Shown one piece after another: positions 26,225 through 34,781 of a stretch of DNA of 64,000 bases. The notes below the pieces were generated by a model. That model was not told where the DNA came from, did not search any database, and worked only from the letters and a program-made list of their open reading frames with translations. The stretch spans positions 4,804,501 to 4,868,500 of the forward strand of contig NZ_JAGINK010000001.1 of the NCBI RefSeq assembly GCF_017875955.1, given 5' to 3'. The translations under genes were made by a program, and so were the position numbers. This DNA comes from Pseudomonas sp. BP8. Lineage in GTDB: Bacteria; Pseudomonadota; Gammaproteobacteria; Pseudomonadales; Pseudomonadaceae. How positions within the stretch are numbered: position 1 is the first letter of the stretch; every line of letters starts with the position of its first letter.

Positions 26225-26301
26225 TGGCGCAGCGGACGGGACTCGAACCCGCGACCCCCGGCGTGACAGGCCGGTATTCTAACCGACTGAACTACCGCTG
26301 C
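26225..26301 (-). tRNA. tRNA-Asp (GTC), copy 3
   Basis: 77 nt, identical tRNA; it lies 77 bp from tRNA-Val. Confidence 0.98.
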
Positions 26302-26378
26302 GCAGTGTGGACTTGCGTCCTGTTCCTCTCAGGCTTGAAGCTTCTTTCGAACCTTCAGACCAGGAACATCTCAGGAAG

Positions 26379-26454
26379 TGGTGGGTGATGACGGGATCGA
26401 ACCGCCGACCCTCTGCTTGTAAGGCAGATGCTCTCCCGGCTGAGCTAATCACCC
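26379..26454 (-). tRNA. tRNA-Val (TAC)
   Basis: 76 nt including CCA. The stem GGGTGAT pairs with ATCACCC and the anticodon loop CTTACAA gives TAC. It is the first tRNA of the leftward Val-Asp-Asp-Asp group. Upstream of it 26455-26696 holds no gene, only a GC hairpin near 26650. Confidence 0.98.
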
Positions 26455-26648
26455 ATTGTGCTGCTTGTGTTGCGTGTTACGTTTGCTTCGCTGAGGCCGC
26501 GAAATTTACGCAGGTACCGATGCTAAGTCAATACCCCCATTGAATTTTTTTCAAAAAGGTTGGAAAGCAGCTTTCACCGGCAAGCAGCAGGCGGCAAGAA
26601 AAAGCCGGGCTGATTGCGCTTTCGAGCTCTCTTCGCCACAAACAGGAA

Positions 26649-26676
26649 AGGGGCCTCGCGGCCCCCTCTTTTAGCA
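26649..26676. terminator. Terminator-like hairpin downstream of the SDR gene
   Basis: GGGGCC-TCGC-GGCCCC with CTCTTTT on the plus strand and TTTCC on the minus strand. The stem is strong and lies about 20 bp past the SDR stop, so it probably ends the purF-metZ-SDR transcript. Confidence 0.7.
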
Positions 26677-26696
26677 TGCAACGTACAGCGTGCTGA

Positions 26697-27470
26697 TCAG
26701 GTGTAGATCATCTTGCGGCTCATGCCGCCGTCGACCACGAACTCCTGCCCGGTAACGAACCCCGCCTGCCTGGACAACAGCCAGGCAACCAGCGCCGCCA
26801 CATCCTCGACCTTCCCTACCCTGCCCGCCGGATGCTGGGCATGGTCTGCCTCGCTCAGCGGCTCGGCACGGCGCTCAGCCGGATCACGCGCATCGATCCA
26901 GCCGGGGCTGACCGCGTTGACGCGAATCTCCGGGCCCAGGCTCATCGCCAGAGCGTGAGTCAACGCCAGCAGGCCGCCCTTACTTGCGGCATAGGCTTCG
27001 GTGTCAGGCTCGGATTGCCGGGCGCGGGTCGAGGTCAGGTTGACGATCGCCCCACCGTGCGCGCGCAGATACGGCGCACAGTGCTTGGCCAGTAACATCG
27101 GCCCGCTCAGGTTTACTGCCAACACCCGGTTCCACTGAGACAGGCTCAGGCTCTCCAGGGTGTGGTTGTGTGGATTAGCGATCGCCGCGTTGCAAATCAG
27201 CGCATCGAGGCGACCGAACTGGCCAAGCACCTCGGAAACCCCCGCACTGACCTGCGCTTCGTCGGCGACATCCATGGTGATGAACCAGGCATTGTCACCG
27301 AGCGCCTTGGCCACCTTGGCGCCACGCGGGCGATCAAGGTCACTCAAGACCACTTGCCAACCCTCACAGATCAGCCAGGCGGCGATGCCCAGGCCGATGC
27401 CGCGAGCGGCACCGGTAACCAGGGCTACCCGACCGTTATGGTCTGGCTCGCCACCCTTCCAGTCGATCAC
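26697..27470 (-). CDS. SDR family oxidoreductase
   Basis: 257 residues. The NAD(P)-binding glycine motif is TGAARGIGLG (residues 19-28), NAAIANP is the NNAG-like strand, and the catalytic Ser/Tyr/Lys are in LTSTRARQ and EAYAASKGGL. The C-terminus has the substrate-loop and the GxxxVVDGG end (GQEFVVDGGM). It is a classical short-chain dehydrogenase of unknown substrate. The ATGA overlap with metZ means it is translated from the same message, an arrangement conserved in pseudomonads, so a link to sulfur amino acid metabolism is possible but unproven. Confidence 0.93.
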   Translation of the reverse strand: MIDWKGGEPDHNGRVALVTGAARGIGLGIAAWLICEGWQVVLSDLDRPRGAKVAKALGDNAWFITMDVADEAQVSAGVSEVLGQFGRLDALICNAAIANPHNHTLESLSLSQWNRVLAVNLSGPMLLAKHCAPYLRAHGGAIVNLTSTRARQSEPDTEAYAASKGGLLALTHALAMSLGPEIRVNAVSPGWIDARDPAERRAEPLSEADHAQHPAGRVGKVEDVAALVAWLLSRQAGFVTGQEFVVDGGMSRKMIYT

Positions 27471-28678
27471 AGCGCTGCCAACCCACGCGCCAGGTCGGCT
27501 TGCAGATCAGCCACATCTTCCAGGCCGACCGCGATGCGGATCAGGCTGTCACGAATGCCCGCCGCTTCACGTTCCTGCGGCGACAAGCGGCCGTGGGAAG
27601 TGGTCGCCGGGTGGGTGATGGTGGTTTTGCTGTCACCCAGGTTGGCCGTAATCGACAGCAGCCGCGTGGCGTCGATGAAGCGCCAGGCGCCGTCTTTGCC
27701 GCCCTTGACCTCAAAGCTGACCACAGCACCGAAATCACTCATCTGACGCTTGGCCAGCTCATGCTGCGGATGGCTCGCCAGGCCCGCGTAGTGGACCTTC
27801 TCCACGCCATCCTGCTGCTCCAGCCACAGCGCCAGGGCGCGGGCGCTCTCACAGTGGGCACGCATGCGCAGCTTGAGCGTTTCCAGGCCCTTGAGGAACA
27901 CCCAGGCGTTGAACGGGCTGAGGGTCGGGCCTGCGGTACGCAGGAAGCCCACCACTTCTTTCATCTGCTCGCTGCGGCCAGCCACCGCCCCGCCCATGCA
28001 ACGGCCCTGGCCGTCGATGAACTTGGTCGCCGAGTGCACGACGATATCGGCACCCAGCTTGAGCGGCTGCTGCAACGCCGGGGTGCTGAAGCAGTTGTCG
28101 ACGACCAGCATCGCCCCACGGGCGTGGGCAATCTCGGCCAGCGCGGCGATGTCGACCAGCTCGGCCAAGGGGTTGGACGGCGACTCGACGAACAGCAGCT
28201 TGGTGTTGTCCTTGATGCCTTTTTCCCAGCCGCTGAGGTCGGCCAGTGGCACGTAGTCCACCTGCACGCTGAAGCGCTTGAAGTACTTCTCGAACAGGCT
28301 GATGGTCGAACCGAACACGCTCTGCGACACCAGCACATGATCACCGGCGCTGCACAGCGCCATCACCGTGGAGAGGATGGCCGACATGCCGGTAGAGGTG
28401 CCCACGGCCTGCTCGGCGCCTTCCAGCGCCGCCAGGCGCTCCTCGAAGGCACGCACGGTCGGGTTGGTGTAGCGCGAGTAGACATTGCCTGGCGTTTCGC
28501 CAGCAAAGCGCGCGGCCGCATCGGCGGCCGTGCGAAACACATAGCTGGAGGTGAAGAACAGCGCGTCGCTGTGCTCCGCCTCAGGCGTGCGGTACTGACC
28601 GGCGCGGACCGCCAGGGTGTCGAAACCGACACCCTCGAGGTCGCTGTCCAGTCGCCCGGCATCCCATTGATCCGTCAT
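27467..28678 (-). CDS. metZ: O-succinylhomoserine sulfhydrylase
   Basis: 403 residues, Cys/Met-metabolism PLP family. The cofactor lysine is in HSATKFIDGQGR near residue 214, with the phosphate-binding GTSTGMSAI near residue 95 and the conserved LVVDNCFSTP aspartate. The family also contains MetB and MetC, but the sequence and the position beside purF and cvpA match MetZ of Pseudomonas. There the enzyme makes homocysteine directly from O-succinylhomoserine and sulfide. GGGAG precedes the ATG by eight bases; the gap after purF is 15 bp. Confidence 0.95.
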   Translation of the reverse strand: MTDQWDAGRLDSDLEGVGFDTLAVRAGQYRTPEAEHSDALFFTSSYVFRTAADAAARFAGETPGNVYSRYTNPTVRAFEERLAALEGAEQAVGTSTGMSAILSTVMALCSAGDHVLVSQSVFGSTISLFEKYFKRFSVQVDYVPLADLSGWEKGIKDNTKLLFVESPSNPLAELVDIAALAEIAHARGAMLVVDNCFSTPALQQPLKLGADIVVHSATKFIDGQGRCMGGAVAGRSEQMKEVVGFLRTAGPTLSPFNAWVFLKGLETLKLRMRAHCESARALALWLEQQDGVEKVHYAGLASHPQHELAKRQMSDFGAVVSFEVKGGKDGAWRFIDATRLLSITANLGDSKTTITHPATTSHGRLSPQEREAAGIRDSLIRIAVGLEDVADLQADLARGLAAL

Positions 28679-28693
28679 GCCGTCGCTCCCAAA

Positions 28694-30199
28694 TCAGTTG
28701 TTGTACAGGTCGATGATCGCGCTGACTGCCTGATTCTTGACCTTCGCCGCATCGTTGCGATTCTGCTCGATGCGCTCCAGGTAGGCGTCGTCGATGTCGC
28801 CGGTGACGTACTCACCGTCGAACACCGCACAATCGAAGTGTTCGATCTTGATCTTGCCGCCACCGACCGATTCGATCAGGTCCGGGAGGTCCTGATAGAT
28901 CAGCCAGTCGGCGCCGATCAACTCGGCCACCTGGTCGGTGGTACGGTTGTGGGCGATCAGCTCGTGTACGCTCGGCATGTCGATGCCGTAGACGTTGGGG
29001 TAACGCACAGCGGGGGCGGCGGAGCAGAAGTAGACATTCTTCGCACCGGCCTCGCGGGCCATCTGGATGATCTGCTTGCAGGTGGTGCCGCGTACGATCG
29101 AGTCGTCGACCAGCATCACGTTCTTGCCGCGGAACTCCAGTTCGATGGCATTGAGCTTCTGGCGGACCGACTTCTTGCGCGCGGCCTGGCCGGGCATGAT
29201 GAAGGTACGGCCGATGTAGCGGTTCTTGACGAAGCCTTCGCGGAACTTGACGCCCAGGTGGTTGGCCAGTTCCAGCGCAGCCGTACGGCTGGTATCCGGA
29301 ATCGGGATGACCACGTCGATGTCATGCTCGGGACGCTCGCGGCGGATCTTCTCGGCCAGCTTCTCGCCCATGCGCAGACGCGCCTTGTACACCGAGACAC
29401 CGTCCATGATCGAGTCAGGGCGGGCCAGGTAGACGTGTTCGAAGATGCACGGCTTGAGCTGCGGGTTGGTCGAGCACTGCTTGGTGTACAGCTGGCCACC
29501 TTCGGTGATGTACACCGCCTCGCCCGGCGCCAGGTCACGGATCAGGGTGAAGCCGAGCACATCCAGGGCCACGCTTTCGGAGGCGATCATGTATTCGACG
29601 CCCTCGTCGGTGTGACGCTGGCCGAATACCACCGGACGGATGCCGTTAGGATCACGGAAGCCGACGATGCCGTAGCCGGTGATCATCGCTACCACGGCGT
29701 AACCACCGACACAGCGGCTATGCACGTGGGAAACCGCGGCAAACACGTCTTCTTCGGTGGGCTGCAGCTTGCCGCGCACGGCCAGCTCGTGAGCGAACAC
29801 GTTCAACAGGACTTCGGAGTCGGAGTTGGTGTTGACGTGGCGCAGGTCAGACTCGTAGATCTCCTTGGCCAACTGCTCGACGTTGGTCAGGTTGCCGTTG
29901 TGCGCCAGGGTGATGCCGTACGGCGAGTTGACGTAGAACGGCTGAGCTTCGGCCGAGGTCGAGCTGCCCGCAGTCGGGTAGCGCACGTGGCCAATGCCCA
30001 TGTGGCCGACCAGGCGCTGCATGTGACGCTGCTGGAAGACGTCGCGCACCAGGCCATTATCCTTGCGCAGGAACAACCGGCCATCATGGCTGGTCACGAT
30101 ACCGGCAGCATCCTGGCCGCGGTGCTGGAGGACCGTTAGCGCGTCATACAGCGCCTGATTGACGTTCGACTTACCGACAATACCGGTGATGCCACACAT
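28694..30199 (-). CDS. purF: Amidophosphoribosyltransferase
   Basis: 501 residues. The ATG at 30199 is chosen because it places cysteine at position 2 (MCGITGIVG), the glutaminase nucleophile freed when Met is removed; the frame opens three codons earlier. The PRPP-binding motif VMLVDDSIVRGTT lies near residue 365. It catalyses the first step of purine synthesis, PRPP plus glutamine to phosphoribosylamine. The cvpA-purF-metZ order is conserved. No Fe-S cysteine propeptide is present, so it is the E. coli-type enzyme. Confidence 0.98.
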   Translation of the reverse strand: MCGITGIVGKSNVNQALYDALTVLQHRGQDAAGIVTSHDGRLFLRKDNGLVRDVFQQRHMQRLVGHMGIGHVRYPTAGSSTSAEAQPFYVNSPYGITLAHNGNLTNVEQLAKEIYESDLRHVNTNSDSEVLLNVFAHELAVRGKLQPTEEDVFAAVSHVHSRCVGGYAVVAMITGYGIVGFRDPNGIRPVVFGQRHTDEGVEYMIASESVALDVLGFTLIRDLAPGEAVYITEGGQLYTKQCSTNPQLKPCIFEHVYLARPDSIMDGVSVYKARLRMGEKLAEKIRRERPEHDIDVVIPIPDTSRTAALELANHLGVKFREGFVKNRYIGRTFIMPGQAARKKSVRQKLNAIELEFRGKNVMLVDDSIVRGTTCKQIIQMAREAGAKNVYFCSAAPAVRYPNVYGIDMPSVHELIAHNRTTDQVAELIGADWLIYQDLPDLIESVGGGKIKIEHFDCAVFDGEYVTGDIDDAYLERIEQNRNDAAKVKNQAVSAIIDLYNN

Positions 30200-30241
30200 G
30201 CGACGCAACCCCTACTTTGATGAAACTTGAGTGAATAGCGC

Positions 30242-30796
30242 TCAAGGCCTGGATGGCCCTAGCAACTGTTCCTTGAACGGAAGATCAGCAGGTACGCTGA
30301 CCCCACTGGACATCCACTGGCTGGTGAAACCCAGGATAAGGTTTTTCGACCAGTCAGCGACCAATAGAAATTGTGGTATCAGGCGCGATTCCTGCCACCA
30401 CGGATCCTGCTGCACCGGGCCCAGGCTCAATAGCCCGACTGCCACGACGACCAGCAATGCGCCACGGGCGGCGCCGAAGGCCATGCCCAGGAAGCGGTCG
30501 GTACCGGACAGCCCGGTTACGCGGATCAGCTCGCCGATCAGGAAGTTGAGCATCGCCCCCACTATCAGGGTGGCGACAAAAAGAATCGTACAGCCAGCGA
30601 TGACCCGTGCCGAAGGCGTCTGGATATAGCTTTCCAGGTACTGCGACAACGAACCACCGAACATCCAGGCTACCGCGCCGGCCACTATCCAGATGATCAG
30701 CGACAGGGCTTCCTTGACGAAGCCGCGCGTAAGACTGATCAATGTGGAAACGGCGATGATCGCGATGATCGCCCAATCAACCCAGGTAAATGCCAC
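30242..30796 (-). CDS. cvpA: Colicin V production protein CvpA
   Basis: 184 residues with four predicted membrane segments starting at VDWAIIAIIAVSTLISLTRG. The last helix (GALLVVVAVGLLSL) is followed by a ~50-residue tail. RGFVKEALSLI is a conserved CvpA signature. In E. coli cvpA lies upstream of purF and is needed for colicin V release and for resistance to some envelope stresses; its molecular role is not settled. Here it is 42 bp before purF, so the transcript is shared. Confidence 0.93.
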   Translation of the reverse strand: MAFTWVDWAIIAIIAVSTLISLTRGFVKEALSLIIWIVAGAVAWMFGGSLSQYLESYIQTPSARVIAGCTILFVATLIVGAMLNFLIGELIRVTGLSGTDRFLGMAFGAARGALLVVVAVGLLSLGPVQQDPWWQESRLIPQFLLVADWSKNLILGFTSQWMSSGVSVPADLPFKEQLLGPSRP

Positions 30797-30888
30797 GGTG
30801 CTGCCTGCAGACGTTTGAGGCGGCGCATTTTATCAGAGCGGCGGGCTGGGGGTAAGCGGAATGTCAGGGGTAATAGTCGGTAGGCCTC

Positions 30889-31014
30889 CGGGACCGCGCT
30901 GCGGTCCTTTCGCGACACAAGGCCGCTCCCATAGCTTGCACAGCGCCTGTCAGCTTGGCGCAGCACTCTGTGGGAGCGGCCTTGTGTCGCGAAAGGGCCG
31001 CAAAGCGGCCCCCG
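30889..31014. repeat. Inverted REP pair, GGGAGCGGCCTTGTGTCGC family
   Basis: Two copies face each other (CGACACAAGGCCGCTCCC and GGGAGCGGCCTTGTGTCG), with outer ends CGCTGCGGTCC/GGGCCGCAAAGC. The pair fills most of the 231-bp gap between cvpA and the SPOR gene and could form a long RNA hairpin in the readthrough transcript. Confidence 0.9.
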
Positions 31015-31027
31015 AAACAGCAAAACC

Positions 31028-31672
31028 TCAGCTGCGTTCCGGCTGGAAACGCACCACAAAGCCCTTGAGCTTCTGCTGGCGATTGATCACATCACGCAGG
31101 CGCTCGGCCTCCGCACGCTCGATCAACGGCCCTACATACACCCGGTTCATGCCGTCAGCCGAACGGATATAGGCGTTGTAACCCTGGCTGCGCAAGGTCT
31201 TTTGCAGATTGTCAGCACCGGCCCGATTGGACAGGCTGGCCAGCTGGATCGACCAACTCACCGGCAGGCCGTTGGCATCGATCTTCGACGCTGCGGCCGG
31301 CTTGGCGGTACTCACAGCAGGGGCAGGCTTGGCGGCCACTGCTGGCGCCTGCGGCTTCGCCACTGGGGCTTCTGCAGGCGGCACAGCCGTAGGCGCCGGT
31401 GCAATCGGCTGGCTCGGCGCACTCGGCGCCGAGGTCGACTCATCGACCACCACCGGCGGCTGATCAGCCAGCGGCTGCTGCTCAGGCACCTGGATCGTTT
31501 CGACCTGCACCTGGGGCAAACTCGGCATGGCCGGCGCCTGCGGCGCCTCGACCTGAACCTTGCGCATTTCATCCTCACGGGTGAACAGCATCGGCAAGAA
31601 GATCACCGCCAGCGCCACCAGCACCAGCGCACCGACCATGCGCTGTCTCATTCCCTTATCCAGCACTGCCAT
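31028..31672 (-). CDS. SPOR-domain envelope protein, DedD-like
   Basis: 214 residues. A membrane anchor (MVGALVLVALAVIFLPMLF, residues ~11-29) is followed by a Pro/Ala-rich linker of ~100 residues. The C-terminal SPOR domain (WSIQLASLSNRAGADNLQ to FVVRFQPERS) binds denuded peptidoglycan at division sites. DedD in E. coli has the same order and sits next to cvpA; it helps septation. The start overlaps folC by 17 bp. The gene is not divergent but downstream of folC on one transcript. Confidence 0.92.
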   Translation of the reverse strand: MAVLDKGMRQRMVGALVLVALAVIFLPMLFTREDEMRKVQVEAPQAPAMPSLPQVQVETIQVPEQQPLADQPPVVVDESTSAPSAPSQPIAPAPTAVPPAEAPVAKPQAPAVAAKPAPAVSTAKPAAASKIDANGLPVSWSIQLASLSNRAGADNLQKTLRSQGYNAYIRSADGMNRVYVGPLIERAEAERLRDVINRQQKLKGFVVRFQPERS

Positions 31673-32963
31673 CTACTCCACCCTCAGGAGCCTGCCGCTC
31701 AAGCCATTCCAGCGCCTGGGCGACACAGAAAAACGAACCGAACAGCAGGATCTGATCATCCGCCGTCGCCAGTGCGCACTGCCCTGCCAAAGCGGCCTCG
31801 ACACTGGCATAAGACTTCACCGCAGCGCCATGGTTCGTCAAGGCCGTGGCAAGTTCATCCGCCGGACGACTGCGCGGTGTATCCAGCGGCGCTACCGCCC
31901 ATCGCTCGACCAGGCCCTGCAGCGGTGCAATCACACCCTCCAGGTCTTTGTCGGCGAGCAAGCCGAACACCGCCAGACGCTTGCCTTGCGGCAGTCGCGC
32001 CGCCAGGCGGCGGGCGAGGTATTGCGCAGCATGCGGGTTGTGCCCCACATCCAGCAGCAGCTCCACGCGCTTGCCCTGCCACGCCAGCACACGGCGATCG
32101 AGACGACCGGTGATGCGGGTATCGAGCAGCGCCTGACGGATCTGCGCGGCGTCCCACGCCAGCCCCATCAGCAGGTAAGCCTGCAACGCCAGTGCGGCGT
32201 TCTCCATGGGCAGATCGAGCAGCGGCAGGTCAGCCAAGGTGACCGGCGTACCATCCAGCTGGCGGCCGCTCCATTGCCAGTGGCCGTCGCCGCTGACCAG
32301 GTCAAACTCGCGCCCCCGCAGGAATAACGGGCAGGCCAGCTCACGCGCCTTGTCCAGCAGCGGCTGAGGGGGATCGAGATCACCGCACAAGGCGGGCTTG
32401 CCCGACCGGAAGATACCGGCCTTCTCGAACGCCACCGACTCGCGGGTATCGCCCAGGTAATCGACATGGTCGACGCCAATGCTGGTCACCAAGGCCAGGT
32501 CGGCATCCGCCAGGTTGACCGTATCCAGACGGCCACCCAGGCCGACTTCGAGCACCACAGCATCCAGTGCAGACTGCTGGAACAGCCAGAACGCTGCCAG
32601 GGTGCCCATTTCAAAGTAGGTCAGGGAAATCTCGCCCCGCGCCGCCTCAACGGCGGCGAAGGCTTGGCACAGGCATTCATCACTGGCATCGACGCCATCG
32701 ATACGCACCCGCTCGTTGTAGCGCAGCAGGTGCGGAGAACTGTAGACGCCGACGCGCAGGCCCTGCGCCTGCAGCAGCGTGGCAACAAAGGCGCAGGTCG
32801 AGCCCTTGCCGTTGGTGCCGGTAACCGTCACCACCCGGGGCGCCAGCCTGCCCAGCCCGAGCCGCTGCGCCACCTGTTGCGAACGCTCCAGGCCCATATC
32901 GATGGCCGAAGGGTGCAACTGCTCGAGATAGGCGAGCCACTCGCCGAGGGTACGTTGGCTCAT
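31656..32963 (-). CDS. folC: Bifunctional folylpolyglutamate/dihydrofolate synthase
   Basis: 435 residues, Mur-ligase fold. The ATP loop TGTNGKGST is at residues 48-56, and the domain continues with the conserved VGLGGRLDTVN and SIGVDHVDYLG segments. The C-terminal domain has LDVGHNPHAA. It adds glutamate to dihydropteroate and then to folates. The first base of its ATG is the last base of the accD stop (TAATG), and the order accD-folC-SPOR protein-cvpA is as in E. coli. Confidence 0.97.
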   Translation of the reverse strand: MSQRTLGEWLAYLEQLHPSAIDMGLERSQQVAQRLGLGRLAPRVVTVTGTNGKGSTCAFVATLLQAQGLRVGVYSSPHLLRYNERVRIDGVDASDECLCQAFAAVEAARGEISLTYFEMGTLAAFWLFQQSALDAVVLEVGLGGRLDTVNLADADLALVTSIGVDHVDYLGDTRESVAFEKAGIFRSGKPALCGDLDPPQPLLDKARELACPLFLRGREFDLVSGDGHWQWSGRQLDGTPVTLADLPLLDLPMENAALALQAYLLMGLAWDAAQIRQALLDTRITGRLDRRVLAWQGKRVELLLDVGHNPHAAQYLARRLAARLPQGKRLAVFGLLADKDLEGVIAPLQGLVERWAVAPLDTPRSRPADELATALTNHGAAVKSYASVEAALAGQCALATADDQILLFGSFFCVAQALEWLERQAPEGGVDGSAG

Positions 32964-33856
32964 TACGCGACGGCCGCCACTTCCTGGGCTTCAGCCGGCG
33001 TCGGCTGACCGGTCATCTGTGCCAGCAGGCGGGCCAGACGTGGACGCAGCTCATGACGGGAAATGATCAGGTCGATCGCACCGTGCTCAAGCAGGAACTC
33101 GCTGCGCTGGAAGCCTTCAGGCAGCTTTTCGCGAACAGTCTGCTCGATCACGCGCGGGCCGGCGAAGCCGATCAGTGCCTTGGGCTCACCAACGATGACG
33201 TCGCCGAGCATTGCCAGGCTGGCGGAAACACCACCGTAGACCGGGTCGGTCAACACCGAGATGAACGGGATGCCTTCTTCGCGCAGACGCGCCAGCACCG
33301 CGGAGGTCTTGGCCATCTGCATCAGCGAGATCAGCGCTTCCTGCATGCGTGCACCGCCGGAAGCGGAGAAGCAGATCATCGGGCAGCGGTTTTCCAGCGC
33401 ATAGTTGGCCGCACGGACGAAACGCTCACCGACAATGGCGCCCATCGAGCCACCCATGAAGGAGAACTCGAAGGCGCTGACCACGATCGGCATGCCCATC
33501 AGGCTACCGCTCATGGAGATCAGGGCGTCTTTCTCACCGGTCTGCTTCTGCGCGCCGACGATACGGTCCTTGTACTTCTTGCCATCGCGGAACTTCAGGC
33601 GGTCGACCGGCTCGAGGTCGGCACCCAGCTCGGCACGACCGTCGGCGTCGAGGAAGATGTCGATGCGCGCGCGTGCGCCGATACGCATGTGATGGTTGCA
33701 CTTGGGGCAGACATCGAGGGTCTTTTCCAGCTCCGGACGGTACAGCACGTTCTCGCAGGCCGGGCATTTGTGCCACAGGCCTTCCGGCACCGAGCTCTTC
33801 TTCACCTCGGAACGCATGATCGAAGGGATCAGTTTGTCGACTAACCAGTTGCTCAT
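32963..33856 (-). CDS. accD: Acetyl-CoA carboxylase carboxyltransferase subunit beta
   Basis: 297 residues from the ATG at 33856; the frame opens 25 codons earlier, but MSNWLVDKLIPS is the family N-terminus. A four-cysteine zinc ribbon is seen at C31, C34, C50 and C53 (CPAC and CPKC). The crotonase-like body carries GGSMGAIVGE and SGGARMQE. With AccA it transfers the carboxyl group from biotin to acetyl-CoA, the committed step of fatty acid synthesis. The 245-bp leader between trpF and accD is unusually long for this operon and may hold a separate promoter. Confidence 0.98.
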   Translation of the reverse strand: MSNWLVDKLIPSIMRSEVKKSSVPEGLWHKCPACENVLYRPELEKTLDVCPKCNHHMRIGARARIDIFLDADGRAELGADLEPVDRLKFRDGKKYKDRIVGAQKQTGEKDALISMSGSLMGMPIVVSAFEFSFMGGSMGAIVGERFVRAANYALENRCPMICFSASGGARMQEALISLMQMAKTSAVLARLREEGIPFISVLTDPVYGGVSASLAMLGDVIVGEPKALIGFAGPRVIEQTVREKLPEGFQRSEFLLEHGAIDLIISRHELRPRLARLLAQMTGQPTPAEAQEVAAVA

Positions 33857-34101
33857 GCTTTCTTTCTCCAGTATTTGGCGGGCGGGGACCGGTCTGGCCG
33901 GCCAAGCCCTGCCCTTGAACTCAATCTTCAATGAAACGATGAAGGGCCGGTTTCGGGGACCGCTGATGGGCGGGGCCAGCCGAACAACCGTACCTTCTTC
34001 AATCTGTCATGCAGGCGTCGCTGACGCCCGCTCCTGCTCGTGGCAGCACACGGCTGCGAACGTTATGGACGATGGCGCACGAGCAGCCGTCACATCTGCC
34101 T

Positions 34102-34722
34102 TCATGCCTGCTTCACCGCACGCAGGAAGGCTTCGATCTTCGCCGCGTCCTTGATGCCCTTGGCCTGCTCTACCCCACCACTGACATCCACCGCGTACGG
34201 GCGGACCTGGGCAATCGCCTGGGCGACGTTATCCGGCGTCAGCCCACCGGCGAGGATAATCGGCTTGCTTAATTGCGGCGGCACCAACGACCAGTCGAAC
34301 GCCTCGCCGGTCCCCCCAGGCACGCCGGCGACAAAGGTATCCAGCAGGATACCGCTGGCTTGGGCGTAGTGCTGGCAGGCAGCCTCGAGGTCATCCCCGG
34401 GACGCACCCGCAGCGCCTTCATCCAGGGCCGGTGATAGCCTGCGCAATCGGCCGGGGTTTCGTCGCCGTGGAACTGTAGCAGGTCCAGCGGCACCACCTC
34501 GAGGATCTCGTTGAGCTCGCAGCGTGAGGCATTGACGAACAGGCCGACCGTGGTAACGAATGGCGGCAGCTCGGCAATGATTGCCCGCGCCTGGCGCACG
34601 TCTACCGCACGCGGGCTCTTGGCATAGAAGACGAAGCCGATGGCATCGGCGCCGGCGTCGGCGGCGGCCAAGGCGTCTTCGATGCGGGTAATCCCGCAGA
34701 TCTTGCTGCGAACGTTGCTCAT
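34102..34722 (-). CDS. trpF: Phosphoribosylanthranilate isomerase
   Basis: 206 residues. The family landmarks are KICGI near residue 8 with the catalytic cysteine, FHGDE, and LLDTFVAGVPGGTG with the catalytic aspartate. The end LAGGLTPDNVAQAI and DVSGGVE forms the phosphate site. It acts in the third step of tryptophan synthesis. As in other pseudomonads it is separate from the other trp genes, between truA and accD. AAGGTT lies upstream of the ATG. Confidence 0.97.
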   Translation of the reverse strand: MSNVRSKICGITRIEDALAAADAGADAIGFVFYAKSPRAVDVRQARAIIAELPPFVTTVGLFVNASRCELNEILEVVPLDLLQFHGDETPADCAGYHRPWMKALRVRPGDDLEAACQHYAQASGILLDTFVAGVPGGTGEAFDWSLVPPQLSKPIILAGGLTPDNVAQAIAQVRPYAVDVSGGVEQAKGIKDAAKIEAFLRAVKQA

Positions 34723-34781
34723 GGACAGCGAACCTTGAGTAATCGGCGAAGGCCGGATGTTAGCAAATGACCTCTGCGCCG

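Noticed and set aside
27500..30139. 879-codon plus-strand open frame antisense to metZ and purF
   Set aside because: It mirrors two well-recognised genes and its translation is low-complexity His/Gln/Arg/Val-rich with no domain; a GC-rich codon-bias shadow.
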